A stretch of 64,000 bases of DNA from Combretum micranthum (GCA_024138025.1 JAMXBD010000237.1:1240001-1304000), one strand, 5' to 3'. Positions 1 through 13,362 are shown, numbered from the stretch's first letter. Program-made: numbers and translations. The notes: a model not told the origin generated them from the letters alone.

Positions 1-145
1 GACCGTCCTTCTTCTGTTCTTCATCTAGATCTAAAATATTAATAAATTTCCCTAATCTCTGTGGATACGACCTTGCTCACTACTATATATAAATATTTAG
101 AGTAGGAATTTTTATTTATTGGATTCGATACCCACCAAAGTGCCT
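1..145 (+). repeat. Possible 3' end of a gypsy-type LTR
   Basis: The stretch with 'ctgtggatacgacc' near position 60 resembles the U5 end of plant Tat/Athila-type gypsy LTRs, where a 'ccctgtggatacgaccc'-like string is common. No partner, boundary or target duplication can be shown because the window starts here. This is inference from family resemblance only. Confidence 0.25.
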
Positions 146-239
146 AAAAATACTCTGTAGTCACCTTTGACATACTCTAATTATATGAAGGAAATAAATT
201 CATAATTTAATCATGCATATCACGAAGTAGGTTGTATTG

Positions 240-945
240 CATTTGCTATTATACCTTTGATAGGACAAGAATATGGTAGTGGGGTTCGCAGGGGCTTGTA
301 AGTCTGCACGGGTGAATAGGAGTCTAAAAGAACTACAAAATGTATTTGCAAAACTAGGTTGAATGGCACTTGAAATGCTTAATCCTAAATGGAGGGCATA
401 AATCCATTTAAATATATGATTTCTTGTTAATCATATGTTGTCTAAAAATAACTTGTTTGATTTTCATGTTACGAATATGCTAATTCAAAATATTCTCACT
501 TACATCCCAATAGATTTTTGTTGTCACAAAACCATTTGCTCTTATACATGAGGTCCCCATATGTCCAAGTAAGACTATGCTCTTTGGGAAGCTTTTAGGG
601 GAAATCTTATTGAAGACTCTATAATAGACTTCCTTTAAAATCTTTTAGTTTTAGTAATTGTTATATGTAAGACTAAGATTATATTTTGATCTTGGAGATT
701 ATTGGGGGAATGCCCCTAAGATAATGTAAAGATTATATTTTTATGATTTCGAGGATGAATGTTTAATTAGATTCTTGTATGCCATATGTACTTTCTCGAA
801 CTAGACATCCTATTAGTGTCTCCCATTATTGTGAAGTATGCCTTAGATATGATATCGAGGCTTTCACATGACTAAGGGAATCATTCCTAAGCATTAATGC
901 TGTACGTGGTGGGCTACCACATTTAGGGTACCCTTTAGGCCTGAT
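240..945 (+). repeat. Family-T gypsy LTR, 3' part only
   Basis: Three landmarks recur in the same order at 31560-32322 and 36560-37124: a 'ggagggcata' block, a 'gcccctaag' block, and an ending with 'tttagggtaccct'. I take these as copies of one long LTR family, called T here. This copy lacks the 5' part (U3 and TATA box) and its end is degraded, so it is a fragment. There is no coding sequence in it. Confidence 0.45.
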
Positions 946-949
946 AGCT

Positions 950-1545
950 TTTGGTCTCTCAAAAGAATAAAGTCTAACCCCGCTATTAACTATACCAAAC
1001 TCTTATTCATATAAAAACAAATGATGAGCTAAAAAGAAGTGAACAAAAACCCATCTAGAGGAAATAGGAAAAGATGGAGGCTAAAACCTCCCCCTCTAAA
1101 GGCTTAAAGAATTTTAGAGAGATTTAAAATAAAAGGAGAAGATCCAGGGCAAAGATGGTGCAAACTACTTTCACTCTTGATTATTATGCTTAGAGAAGTG
1201 CTTGAAGGGCTTATACATTTGCTAATAGGTAGTGAAGTGTAACTAGGTCTCTTTTGCTATTGTTTGACTTTAGTTATATATTATGACTTTGGAATCTGTT
1301 GTTAAATGGTAAGGGTAAAGTTTGACTTATCTGGATTAGCCTTTGCATTTTAGCTATAATATGCTATTTACATTTACATGGTAGCTTTGAGCAGTAGGCA
1401 AAAAATGAGTTGCTATGATATGAATGAATTAATGAATGTTATGGAAACTTCATATCTGTGGAAAATTTGAGTATATTTAATGATAGCTTTTCTTTGTCCT
1501 TAGTCGTTTGCTTGAGGACAAGCAAACAGTTAAGTGTGGGAAGTT
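950..1545 (+). repeat. Gypsy element 3' internal non-coding sequence with polypurine tract
   Basis: The block ends with 'gcttgaggacaagcaaac', then 'taagtgtgggaagt' at about 1531-1544. This arrangement precedes the 3' LTR in many plant Tat/Athila-like gypsy elements. A second copy of 950-1425 lies in inverted orientation at about 3706-4190. No protein is encoded. Confidence 0.45.
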
Positions 1546-2733
1546 TGATAAGTGTCCTAAGACCTTTTATAATTATATCGTATCAATCATATTTTTATAT
1601 AATATTTTGTTGATTTATTAAAGAAAAGGATACTTATTGAATGAATTATTCATTTCAGGAATAAATGAGAAGCAATTGACTTTTTCTAAGGATTAATGAT
1701 GAAACGAGTGAAGATTTGATGATGTTTAGAGCTTTTATTGAAAAGTCAAAAGTACACTACAAAGAATATACAACCGGTGTAAATTTAATTGAGCACCAGG
1801 TGGGGAAAATGATGGATTTCTAGTATATACGACCCATGTATGCAGGTAGTGTATGTCAGGATAGTATACGAATTGAACGAAAATTTTTTAGTTATGTTCT
1901 AGGTGTACATGACTTACCTACACAAGCATGTAAGGGGGTTTGTGTACGTTTGATATTCTATATAGATGCACTCTGTTTTAGTTTTTTGAGAATAAGAACC
2001 ATCGTTTTTCATTCCTAACCCTAAAGTACACATCTTATAGAGCTTTTCAAGGGAAAATTACGGCACAAACATTTGGGGATTCACAATGATTACTTCAAAG
2101 AGTTTTATCAATCATGCTATTTCTAAACTCTTCTAGATTTCTTGTTTTCACTATTTATTCTATGGAAGAGTAGATTTTTTTGCCCTAGGTTTTGTGAAAC
2201 CCTAACTCATGTTTTGAATCATTGTTAATTAATAAAAAGTTTACACCTTGAATTTGTTCATGTTGTTTAAATTGTTCTTGTGATAATTTCTGACCAAGAT
2301 TATTGCATGCTTGGTTCTTCTTTGTTAGAAAGAAATTTCAACCAATAGGATAGATCAACCATGCATGAAGAATTTGCATGTCTCACCTAGACATTAGGAG
2401 ACTTTGAATTTCTGGAATAGATATTTAATCTTTAATTAGGGTTTATGAGTTTCATGCAATTTCACATTCGCGTTAGTGAAGGAAGACATTCCACTAGCTC
2501 ATGTAAGATTAAGAATCAATTAACTTGAAGTAAGTAATTGGTTTAATCAAGAAACCTTGCAATTCAAGACTTAACTAATCATTAGTTAATCTTATCATAA
2601 GTAGTAACGGTTAGGGTGGATCAAAGCTAGGGGCATTATTGCGAATTGATTTAAAAACCAAGAAAAACACTCATATTATTAATTAAGGTTTATTAGTCAT
2701 TAGTTTAATTAATCATTTAAAATTGAGATAATC

Positions 2734-3098
2734 TATGATACCGCTCAAATATAGGTTATGGAGCTCTAATAACGGAGGTACCTTTTCGGTGTAATGACTT
2801 GGAGTTTGTCATAATTCCAAAGATAAGCATGCTTTGGGTAGAGCAATCCCAGGATGGATGACCCCTTAGGAAACGCTAGCACCAAAAGGACAAAACCGTA
2901 TGTCATGTGACTAAAGCAGACAATACCTTGGTAGGTAATGTTCCGAGTCATTACACAGTACCTCTAGTATTTTGGTTGTGCTTGAGGGTACGCTGGGAAG
3001 GCTAGTGTAGCTAGCATCACGATCCCTGCCTAAGGTGACTTTAGGGTCTAGGGGCACTTCCTCCACTACAGTGGAGCCTAGGATGGCAGGTCGTGACA
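2734..3098 (+). repeat. Cassandra left LTR
   Basis: 365 bp, the same length as the right LTR. Terminal TG has become TA. It differs from the right copy at many positions, and its 5S-like core is the more decayed of the two. Confidence 0.88.
2790..2895 (+). promoter_or_regulatory. 5S-rRNA-like Pol III region in Cassandra left LTR
   Basis: Resembles the internal control region of plant 5S rRNA: 'ataagcatgcttt' (box A-like) followed by 'ggatggatgacccc' (box C-like). In Cassandra this region is known to act as an RNA polymerase III promoter. It is part of a transposon and not a 5S gene: the outer parts of the 5S molecule are missing. Confidence 0.75.
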
Positions 3099-3166
3099 AA
3101 ATAGTACCAGATCAGTGGATCTGAGCCTGTGTAACGAAATTAATGGGGATGTTAAGTGGGGGAGTA

Positions 3167-3531
3167 TGTGATACCCCTCAAATATAGGTTATGCAACTCT
3201 AATCACAGAGGCATCTTTTCGGTGTAATGGCTTGGAGTTTGTTAAAACCCCAAAGTTAAGCATGCTCTGGGCAGAGCAATCTCAAGATGGGTGACCTCCT
3301 AGGAAACGCTGGCACCAAAAAGACAAAAGTGTACGGCATGTGACAAAAGCGGATAATACCCCAGTAGGTAGAGCTTCAAGTCGTTACACAGTCCCTCTAG
3401 TATCCTGGTTGTACTTAAGGGTGCATTGGGAGGGTCAGTGTACCTAGCATTATGATCCCTGCCCAGAGTAGCCTGAGGGTTTAAGAGCACCCCCTTCGCT
3501 ATGGTAGAGCTTGGGGTGCCAAGTCGTGACA
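3167..3531 (+). repeat. Cassandra right LTR
   Basis: 365 bp, TG...CA ends. Opens TGTGATACCCC and closes GTCGTGACA. Holds the better-conserved 5S-like core at about 3222-3330. Confidence 0.9.
3222..3330 (+). promoter_or_regulatory. 5S-rRNA-like Pol III region in Cassandra right LTR
   Basis: Closer to plant 5S rRNA than the left copy: 'aagttaagcatgctct' (box A, about 3253) and 'gatgggtgacctcctag' (box C, about 3287) are nearly canonical, with roughly the correct spacing between them. Confidence 0.8.
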
Positions 3532-3705
3532 TAATAATTTAGACTAAATAGTAGTAAAAAGGTTAGTACTAATAGCTGCACATAGATCCTTAGGACGATA
3601 CTTGAGTTTAATTATATATTACACAATAGGTGCATTACCTTGTGTGGATATAGGATTAATAGGATTATGAATTATAAGCTTGGTGGTCGCACACATCAAA
3701 TCATA

Positions 3706-4240
3706 GAGACTCACTTTATACCTACCGCTCAAACTACCATATAAATGCAATTAGCATACTAAAATCAAAATTCTACGGTTAATCTAGACAACTCAAACTT
3801 TATCATCACCATTTAACAGTAAATTCCAAAGTCAAGAAGTAAACACAAGTTAAACAATAGCAAAAGAAACCTAGTTACACTTCACCACCCACTAATGAGT
3901 GTATAAACTCTTCAACCACTTCACTAAGCATAATAATCTAGAGTATAAATAATTTGTATCCATCTCGCCTCTGAATTTTCTCCTTTTATCTATCTCTCCA
4001 AAATTTTTAAGCCCTTAGAGGGGAAGGTTTTAACCTCCATCTTTTTCTTTTTTCTCTGGACAAGTTTTTGTCGACTTCTTTTAGCTTAGTTTGTTTGTTT
4101 TTTTTTTTCTTTTAATAAAAGGTTTGTATAGTCAATAGTAGGGTCAAACGTTGCTCTTCTGAGGGACCAAAGCCTACTCATATTAACTCAACTCCTTATT
4201 ATTCAATTAACACGTAAATTTTTAAAGAGATTGTTCTAAA
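3706..4240 (-). repeat. Inverted copy of gypsy internal sequence
   Basis: Reverse-complement similarity to 950-1425. Shared landmarks include the 'aacctcc...cccctctaa' block (1080-1105 versus 4012-4045) and 'gactttggaat...tgttaaatgg' (1285-1310 versus 3810-3835). Homology stops at about 3706, against the presumed end of the plus-strand LTR. A same-family element inserted in opposite orientation is the likely cause. Confidence 0.45.
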
Positions 4241-7198
4241 AGAATCACCAAGTGATAAACTTCACATGCCCTTTCACTAGAGATTAAACAAGCTCTTAAA
4301 GTTTTTAAAAAGAGAATATACAAGTCAATAAGCTTAGAAATATAACCATTTAAATTTCAACTATGGATTTCAATCCACTTCTAGACTCTAGATTTCATTA
4401 CCACATAGCAAGTAAGTTTGCCCTACTTAGATTTCATCCTAAAATTTTGACTAAGTATACTAACCACAACATAGATGAGTAAGGCACTATGTAAGTTGCT
4501 TCTACCTTCATATGAATGCTAATTTTAAACAATTTCTTTAGTATATTTCAACATCACAATTGTAAACTTGTAAGTGGAGTCAACACAAAATAATACGATC
4601 AATTAAGTGCATAAAAGATATGTATTAATCAAGACCCAATTATTCCCTTCAAACCTAACCCTTCCCTATACTTGATTGAGACATTTTCCTCAATACTTGC
4701 TAATTCAATCACAAAAAGGGAGAAAGGAAAGAAAGGAACAACAACAAGAAGTCGTGAATGGTATTTGAAATTTAACAAAATATATAATTATATACATAAA
4801 TTTGAAAATTGGGCAATTTAGTGCTTGAAAAAGCTTTTTGAGGACGCCAACAATACCTCCATCAAATTCTTTTTTGTATTAAATTGATCAATTTTAAAGT
4901 TTTTCAAATAATTAAAAAACTTAAAACTCATTTTATTCATCAATAATATTTAAGGAGACTTACTTTGGTGTCTTTTATTATTTTAAGTCTATTTATAAAA
5001 TTTTGTTTCACAAAAATAATCTCATAAATTATTCAAAAAGGAAAAATATATTTATAGGGTGCTTTCCAAACCGAAAAAAAAAAGGAAAAAAGAACACCCA
5101 TTATCACAAGACCACTCTTTTTATTAACATGCTAATTTGGCTCGGACTTATCCCGTATACGAGTAGGTCTATGATTCATGAATTGGCCTGTCACTTCATG
5201 AGGTGGGTCAGATCTATTATTTATCGTAGCAAAACCTACCTAAGTCCAAACTAGGCCCTAACTTAACTTGGTCGTGGATTATGGCCTACTTTAATTGTAT
5301 ATTAAAATCGACACTCCTGAATGACCACACTATTTTTATTTTTTAGTGGAGACAATATTGTTATTACATGTCAATTTTTCATTTTCTTTCCCATCGATGT
5401 GAGTAATGCCATCTTATCAACATGATATTGCCAATTATCCAATCAAACGCAAATAAGTTTTATAATTATCTAAAGAATGATTTTATCTTCTCTTAACTTC
5501 CAAATATATATGAAATATTTCTAATTTTTTTTCCTAAGGTTAACTCAAATAATAATAATTGATATAAAAAAATAGGTTTATTTGAACCATTAATTTTAAA
5601 TAAGTAGTTTATGTTGAATGAAAAATTATTTAATTATAAATATTAGGCTTCATTAATAAGAATTATTTCCATTAGTAAATATCAATTTACTTAATTATAA
5701 GTGATTAAATTCCTAATGTGATAATAGCAATAACAACCTAAAATTAAATAAATTACAAGTTTAGTAAAAGTAATTAGAGTTAAATTAAAATAATATTATC
5801 CTACGTAATATGTTGTAATATCCCATCCTATTCAAGCTACTGGTTTAGAAAGTTGAAGTAAATAGTGTAGAGAATATGATACTCTAAACTTTTGAATAAG
5901 CTCGTGCAATAACCTCTAGATATCGAGGTATTGATTCACAAGGCTTGAATTGTCAATATTTAAATTTAGACAAATTTTACTAATTGCTCACAAAAGTTAC
6001 TGACCTTCTAAAGTTTGATTTGTGAAATTAAGAATATAAATAGTTTATTTTATTTAAAAGTGTAAGTATGTGATATAGTCTGTTATTTATTAGAATTACA
6101 AATTGAAAAGAAAAGGAAACTTTTATTGATATTTTATTTTATAAGGTAATAATAACAATTTAATGAAGTGATCTCGTAGATGTTGTTTTCAAAATTTATT
6201 TTGAAAAAAAATTAAATAAATTACAGATATTAAGTAATAGTGTTAGTCCATTACTCATTCAAAACCAAAAGAAGATATAATAAGATACAAAAAGCAGCTT
6301 AATGGCATATGTTATTAAGTATTCTATGACGACATTAGTAGTATGTATACACAATTATTTATTCATGTGAGGGTTACCTATAAGGAGGAAATTTATAAAA
6401 GGAAAAGTATAGATATATAAATACATAAAACGTTGAAGACGACTACAATAAATGAAAAAATAAAATAAAAAGGGAATAAATAACAATATAATGTAGACGT
6501 AATCATGGTGACTGCATATTGCTATGGGATTCCAAATACCACGGTACGTAACTTGCCAAAAGGACACGCAAGGGGTGTTACATATGTGGCATTTAATAGT
6601 TTGAGGTATGCCAATTTTTATAAACCAACATTCTGTGTTGTGGCTTTTAGCTTGAGATGTGCCAACTTTATGGAAGTTTTTATGGTCCCATTAATGGATC
6701 TATTCAGTCAATCATCTAATCGTTATAATAAATATAATAAATGAAATTGAGTATAGCATAAGCTATTGAATAGTGACAAGATTGATTTTGTCAAATTTAA
6801 TTACGAGACTATAGAGTTTCCCAACTTTATAAGCAAACATTTGACAACTAGTGTTTATTCCATAGTGGACCAATTATTCTATATATATATATATATATCC
6901 ACCCAGTTTGTTTATTTTGCGGTACATTAGTGCTATTAAATATGTATATATATATGTAGTTTAATAAAATATACATGCAGCATGTTTTTCTAATGAAATA
7001 AATGCTCTATATAGACTAAAATAATTGCAGAAAAAAAAAATGCAAGTAGTTTTGTAATTTTCCATTGTTCTTCGGATTTTATTACTAAATATATAAATAC
7101 ATATATATATATATAGGTATTAGGCACAAAGTAAGAAATGCATATATTTCAACATTAACTTTTTATTTACTGTAATAAAATGGAAGTGAATGGAAAGA

Positions 7199-7229
<31 letters not shown>

Positions 7230-8869
7230 ATTATAAATACCGACAAATCGCGAAGATATAGGAACAATGATTATATGTTGTTGCTACCATTTTAACTTAT
7301 TTGTTTAAAATACGTGTTAAAAATTAAATCATTATTACTATGAACGAGTTTTATATCACAAAGAAATGAAGCTTATTGAATGACTTTTTATGTAATTTTC
7401 ACTTGACAATGACTTGACATATTTAGATAATATATATGTATATATATAACTTCAATCTATATCTAAACTATCATAGTTATTTACTATCTTTAAAAAATAT
7501 TAGAACTTATAAATAAATGCTTTAAAAATAGCCAATCTCTAGATTAGCTTAAACTAATTTTTACAACTTTTAGAATTTATCAATCTCACCAAGCTTATTA
7601 TAAAGAAAATGGTAAAATCAATTATAATGTTAATATAAAATATTTATAAGGCTCATAATTAAAATTAATTATACTTAATCTTTACTATAGTATATAATAT
7701 AGAGACACTTATACTTAATAATTACACTCTACAATAGCCTAAAAATTTTCATACTTTAGATTATACGACTTAGTTAACATATATTTACTTATTCTCTATC
7801 TTTGGTAATTAATAGGGGTATTATGAGAGGAGGTTAATCCACCACGATCGAGGTGAGTGGTTCATTTATACGGTAATTGTAAAAAGGAATATCATTTATA
7901 TTATAATTGTTTATGCTTGTAAGTTAGTTAAAAAATATGTGTGGTTGACAATCTTGTTTCGATATTAGATGTTTAATTACTCTATTTTATTTATGTGAAT
8001 TATTTGCCTGATCGCCTAAGTGAAAACATATCGTTAAGAATATTGACCATCAAGGTGAGAAACTAAGGGGATGTTTCTTCTTTTAACCTATATTGAACTA
8101 AGTGATAGGAGAGCAGGTCACAATATAGGTTAATGATTATCGGTGAATAGTCCGAGATGGCTATTGGGTGGATAGTAGTCTATTACACATTCATGGATTT
8201 GATGGAATACGTATTTATGCCAAATTCATCAAAACCCATATTATAGTAGGGTTAATTTCTCTAGTCTTATGATGCATCGGTCAACATCACGTAGATGACA
8301 TCTTGGTTGATTACACAATTCACTGTAGTAATAACAATGAATGTGATTTGTCCTATAATGTTTATAATTACCTTTTTTTCGTCCACTTACTAATCTATGA
8401 TTATATGCTCATACCCCTATAGCACTTTTGCAGAGATCCAAGACTCCTCAAGAAGTATCACCATTGGTTTTAGCAAAATAGAAGATGAGAAGATTGAGGA
8501 TTATGTAAGGAAAGTTGAAATTGTATTAAATTCTTCAAATTATTTGTATTATGTTTGTTGGCCATTATTTGACAACTGTCAATTGATTAATTTAATGAGA
8601 TAAGCATTGTATATTCTACTTACTAATGATAGTTGAGGCCACTAACTATCATTTTCATATAGAATGTATGGCGAAACTGTCTTAATTAAGCTAATGAGAT
8701 GTGACATATGTGTAATAAACCAAGGGCACATATGTCATTTACTTTATAGAAATGTATTTTTCACATTTACAAAGTCTTATGAATACACTATTTAACATTT
8801 AATTTCTCTTCCCTCTATCTCAATCTTAGCCAACAAGAAATCAGAACCAACTAAACACTTGATAACACT
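4241..8869. other. AT-rich DNA without recognisable gene
   Basis: No open frame over about 85 codons and no protein family recognised on either strand. Contains AT dinucleotide runs (about 6879-6898 and 7198-7226) and long T/A-rich stretches. Short open frames at 5003-5254, 6505-6744 and 8397-8603 have no homology I can recognise and look like chance. Confidence 0.6.
7198..7226. repeat. (AT)n microsatellite
   Basis: Uninterrupted AT dinucleotide run. Confidence 0.95.
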
Positions 8870-10380
8870 TGATAAGTCATTTATAATCTATTCAAATCAT
8901 GGGAATTCATGCTTAATCTGATTCATTATTAGATAAATTCCCATTAAATTACGCTATTATTGTTTAATTGTTGTTTTTCAGATCCTATGATCATAAAAAG
9001 AAGAAATAAAGTGATCTGAGCAAGAATTAAATTTGGAGATAAAATTTAACTGCACCTCGAAAGAACGAATCAAGGGTAAGAATACAAGGCAAAACTCTAG
9101 ACCATGCCTTAAGTTGCGCCCACGGTTCGTGACCTCGATACAAGCTGAGGCAAATCATGCCTCAAGTCGTTTGAACATATTGCCTACTGTGGTTAACATT
9201 TTTAGCTGTGATTCTACCCACAAAAAATCACCCTATCTTCTAAATACATAGGTGAAGATTTGTACAAAATTTATTATAAAAAATTTGCTACATTAGCGAA
9301 TAAAATCATCATGATTTCTATGCCTAACACACATGAATAAACATGCACAGACACTATAATGGTATTGTACCATTTGTAACTAATTTTTGACATAAAATAG
9401 GTATGGATAGTACAGAGAGAATTGCTAGTGAGAGAAAATGCTTTTTTTTTTTCTAGGAATTTAAATTTTTAAGGTAAATCTAAATTAATTTGACATTTAT
9501 TTCTATAAGATTTTGTGCTTAATCAATAATTTTTGCCTTTTTTTCATATTGTTTCTCCTGAATTTGCATTTTAGTTTCTTATCTATGTAGAAATAATCAT
9601 TTTATCTTAGGGTTTGTGAATTCAAGACTTGACTTATGAGATCTCAACGTGTTTTCAATTGAATAATGTTTGGGTACTTGTAATTAGTAGCTCGAACCTT
9701 AATTCATGGGTTTATGTGTGTGCACCTTGTAGATCTGTTTTTGATTTCAAGTGAATAGATTGAGAAATTATTCTTTTGAATAGATTCAATCTGCTAATGG
9801 AGTTGCTCATAACCAATTAGAGTTATGGGTAGTGAAGCTTTTTCTTACTTGATTTTAAATTCATTAAAATGGGCTTTAATCAAAGGATTCTTAATCTTTA
9901 TGCAGGTCTAGATTGCTGATAGCTTGTGGAAAGATTTCGATAGTCTAATTTAGATCTAAAGTTCTCGATACTCAAGAAAGTCATTAACTTACCTTAGTGA
10001 GTTTGACAGTACAAGTATACCCAGCAAATAACTCATTGAGTTTGTTAAGAAATCATATGGTAAGGATTTGGTGAAACAAATCATAAGTTTAATCTTAAAT
10101 TAACAAACCTATCTTATAAAGTTTGCCTTGGAAACATGTATATAATTAGAATTGACCTTAACTTAGTTGTAATTTTCTGTTTGCTATGTTTTGTTGTGCT
10201 TTTCTTTGGCAAGATAATAGGTTAGAAGTGAGTACAGTAGATGCTAATGATCCTTAAGGAATATGGCCTAATATTTTCTATACTACTTTGGTAGGTGCGC
10301 TTACCTAAATGGTAATTATGGCCGAAGTTGAATAAAAATATTAGCATTTTTATAAATTTCTGAAAACTTTGTGTCCGCAT
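8870..10380 (+). repeat. Probable solo gypsy LTR (Tat/Athila-like)
   Basis: Starts TGATAAGTC. Carries a comparatively GC-rich mid-section with a 'gttgcgcccacg' type motif near 9114, and ends with a 'tccttaaggaatatggcc...tgcgcttacc' block near 10250-10310 that resembles the U5 of plant Tat-like LTRs. No target duplication was found and the right boundary is approximate. It has no coding sequence. Confidence 0.35.
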
Positions 10381-11893
10381 CCAAACTATAAACCCATCAA
10401 CGCTCTCTCTTCAAACTTCTTCGTACAAGTTATTATCAAACTTCTACAAGTTTCTTCGCTCTTCTTTTACAAGTTTCCTTTTTTTAAAGATCTTAAAACT
10501 AAACCCATTTCTCTCTCCTACATTAAATCTAACAATAAAATAAAGAAACACAAGATTGTAGAACAAGAATGAATTGTGAAAGGGTAGAAGCATCAACAAA
10601 TTGCATGCTAATGCTGTAGTAATTATATGAGTTCTTTCTTGTTGTTCATCTAGGTAAGTAACATTAACTTCAATAATATGTTGTTGTGATTGATGTTTGG
10701 TTGTGATTTATACATGTTTATGAGTATAGATTGACGATTACATGTTGAAAATAAGTTTGATATCATGATTATTATTTTGATTAAACAAGATCACTTTAAA
10801 AACATGGATAATCATGGCTAGAACTTTATGTAATCAATGAATTAATCGTGTTTTAATGGATAATTTAATGTTGTAAATTAGTAAAATTTAATCTAAACAA
10901 CAACTAAATGAAAATATAAGATTAACATATGATTCTGATGTCAAATGAGTGATTGAAATTGAGTAAAATCGAATTAAAACGTGAAACAACAAACCATGGG
11001 AAAAATTAGTTTTTGCATGTCAAGAGGACGGACTTAGAGGAGGTCAATTGATGACTTTTTTCTTTATCTCTTTTCATGGTGCAAGTGTATCGGTTAGAAA
11101 TCTTAGGTGTCTATTTTTCAATAGTGAACCAAATCGGAGTGGAACCAATTTGAAGCAGCCTTAATTTATTGTGAATTGATCGGGTGTCCTACCATTCGAT
11201 GTTCTTATCTAGACATGATGTAATTCAAATACAAACCATATTAAATCAATCCAAATGGGTTGAACTAGTCTAAGAACATGTAAAATAATAAAAGATAAAG
11301 TTTAGGTAAAAATTTGCTATTGAGAACTGGCTTAAAAGTGGGCGAACCATCTAATTTTTTAAGTAGTGCATTGAACCAAACTGTTAATGAATTGTTTAAA
11401 ATTAATAAAATATGAATTAAATTAAATATATATGAATTAAGTAAGAATAATATGTTTTATTATTAAAATATATAATTTAAGTTGAATAATAAAATAATAT
11501 GATATTAGGAATTAACTAATAGGTACAAATAATGTATTATAATGTAAATTTGGACTTTAGAGGAAATGATTTAGGTCAATTAGCATTCTTCTAAGTATGA
11601 TTGGCTTATTTCTAATATAAACAAAATAATTAAACCTAATGTGGACATTCTTAATCAATTAGAGCTTATTAGCTTAATAATGTGTCACTTCCTTAAAGTA
11701 TCATCTAATAGCCTTAATTATTATATTGAAAGCTTAATAACTACACTAAGCATACCTTGTGCTTTAGTGCACATTAATAGACTTAATATCTAAATTTATC
11801 TCTTTCGACTTGATATAATTTTTTTTAGTTAATACTTTAGAGGAAGTAACTTAAATCTTAAATAAGAACAAGTTATGTATATGGTTTTAACTT
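10381..11893. other. AT-rich DNA without recognisable gene
   Basis: No open frame above 70 codons with recognisable content; no repeat boundaries seen. Confidence 0.55.
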
Positions 11894-13345
11894 TGCTAGA
11901 TTCTATTAAAATAGGTTTCAATGATAACAAAAGTTTAAAAAAATTACTAATGAGTTTATCAAGTGTGCAATTTTAAGCTAAAGAGATAGAAGAAAAATGA
12001 ACAATTATCCAAAAGGTTCACTAGAAGTTTGATAGCAAAACAATTTATCCAAAATGCTTTGTAGAAGGTTCACAACAATTTTTTACAATAAAAAAGTTTT
12101 GCAGAATTTCATTGTTCATTGGTTTAGTTTTGATCAAATTCATTTCAAATAAGTTTAAATAAGTATATTGAAGACCTAGCTCTGAGAAAATGGGTATATT
12201 AGACTAATATACTCATTTGTTCCACTAAAGTTGGTTAATATCCATGGGGTTAAATCAAGATCAATTTTATCAAGTTATTAAGTTTAAAAGAACAATTTCT
12301 CTCTCCAGTTGTTTAGATCTATATAGCACATGAACATATGAAGTAATAGGATAAAGTTTATTATAAGAAGTTGCTTTCATAAAAGGAAAAAGATAACACC
12401 TGTAGATTTCCTATCTTTATGGGATTTTATTTGAATCGTTTGAAGATTTGGATTAGCATGAAACTTATTTGTTTCTACTTAAGTTTTGAAGTTTGAGTTA
12501 TACTGGATTTGGAACTGGGTTGAACGAGTTCTTGAAGATATGTGCAAGATAGTTTTGGAAAACAAGCTTAAAAGCATCAAGTAACATTCAAATTTTGAAT
12601 TCAACCAAAAGATAGAGATCAAGATATCATCCGAGATTTTTGTAGGTGGATTTATCCAACACCCTGCAATAAATTTTTAAAACGTTCAAGAGTAGTATAT
12701 GATATCTCAAAGCCTCGTTCAAATGTTTTTTACAAGATCGAAAAACAAAATAGAACTCCCTACTATTCAAAAAGAAAACTAAGCAATACAAAGAGATCTC
12801 CCTACTATACAAAAGAGAAAATATTTGCGAGACAGAGAAAGAAAAAGTGGAAACACATGTTGAGATAAAAAAAATTACACACTATTGCTGATGTTGCATT
12901 TTGTTATCTGAAATTATGCACACTTACTTGCTGCAATTTTTTTTATTTGCTGATCATCCCTTTGTTTTATAGAAGGAACTCGTGTGTTGCCTTCTAACTT
13001 ATTTTATTTACAAGATCAGTCTCTGTAGCATGGGTTATTAGCTTGAGGAAAGCTATGATAATCGAGCAGAGTGAATTGTACTATCTTATAAATTGATTTG
13101 ATTGGGTATTGTGGATTGGAGCTGGAAGAGTAGATTGACGCACATGGTGGAACCACTTACATTGCTAACTTAGCTTTTCTTTCCTTACTCTTTTAATTTG
13201 CTGTAATTTATATTTTATTTGTTTGTGTTGTTCAACTTGTTTTCATGATTTAAACAAAGGGGATTTATTTTTAAAGGACTAAAATTTCATATTTTATTTA
13301 TAATCAATTCAACCCTCTTTCTTTATTATAAAAGTGGGACCAACA
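11894..13345 (+). repeat. Copia-1 left LTR
   Basis: About 1452 bp, starting TGCTAGATT (TGTTAGGTT in the right copy) and ending CAACA immediately before the primer-binding site. Colinear with the right LTR over most of its length. Confidence 0.8.
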
Positions 13346-13346
13346 A

Positions 13347-13362
13347 TTGGTATCACAACAGG
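13347..13362 (+). other. Copia-1 primer-binding site
   Basis: ttggtatcacaacagg resembles the plant initiator-methionine tRNA complement tggtatcagagc, with mismatches in the second half. It lies directly after the LTR end. Confidence 0.6.

Larger units (their letters stand above)
2734..3531 (+). mobile_element. Cassandra: Cassandra terminal-repeat retrotransposon in miniature (TRIM)
   Basis: Two direct repeats of 365 bp (2734-3098 and 3167-3531) flank only 68 bp. Each carries a 5S-rRNA-like stretch, the defining trait of Cassandra, a non-coding TRIM mobilised in trans. LTRs end in GTCGTGACA. The internal segment has a degenerate primer-binding site (tggatctgagcc, 3116-3127) and a purine tract (aagtgggggag, about 3154-3164). 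The flanks TAATC (2729-2733) and TAATA (3532-3536) are a 4-of-5 match to a 5-bp target duplication. The left LTR starts TA instead of TG, a point decay. It sits inside a gypsy LTR and has no protein-coding capacity. Confidence 0.92.
1546..3698 (+). repeat. Gypsy 3' LTR interrupted by Cassandra
   Basis: Starts with TGATAAGTG directly after the polypurine tract, a common LTR start in Tat/Athila-like elements. The U5-like sequence with 'gatccttaggacgatact' resumes after the Cassandra insert, near 3585, and the LTR appears to end near 3698, where the inverted copy of internal sequence begins. Without Cassandra it would be about 1.35 kb. The right boundary is approximate and the left LTR is not identified with confidence. 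Confidence 0.4.

Noticed and set aside
2790..3330. 5S rRNA genes
   Set aside because: Only the internal control region resembles 5S; the ends do not, and both copies lie in Cassandra LTRs.
8397..8603. Open frame of 68 codons as a possible small gene
   Set aside because: No homology recognised, no neighbouring exons and no clear promoter.
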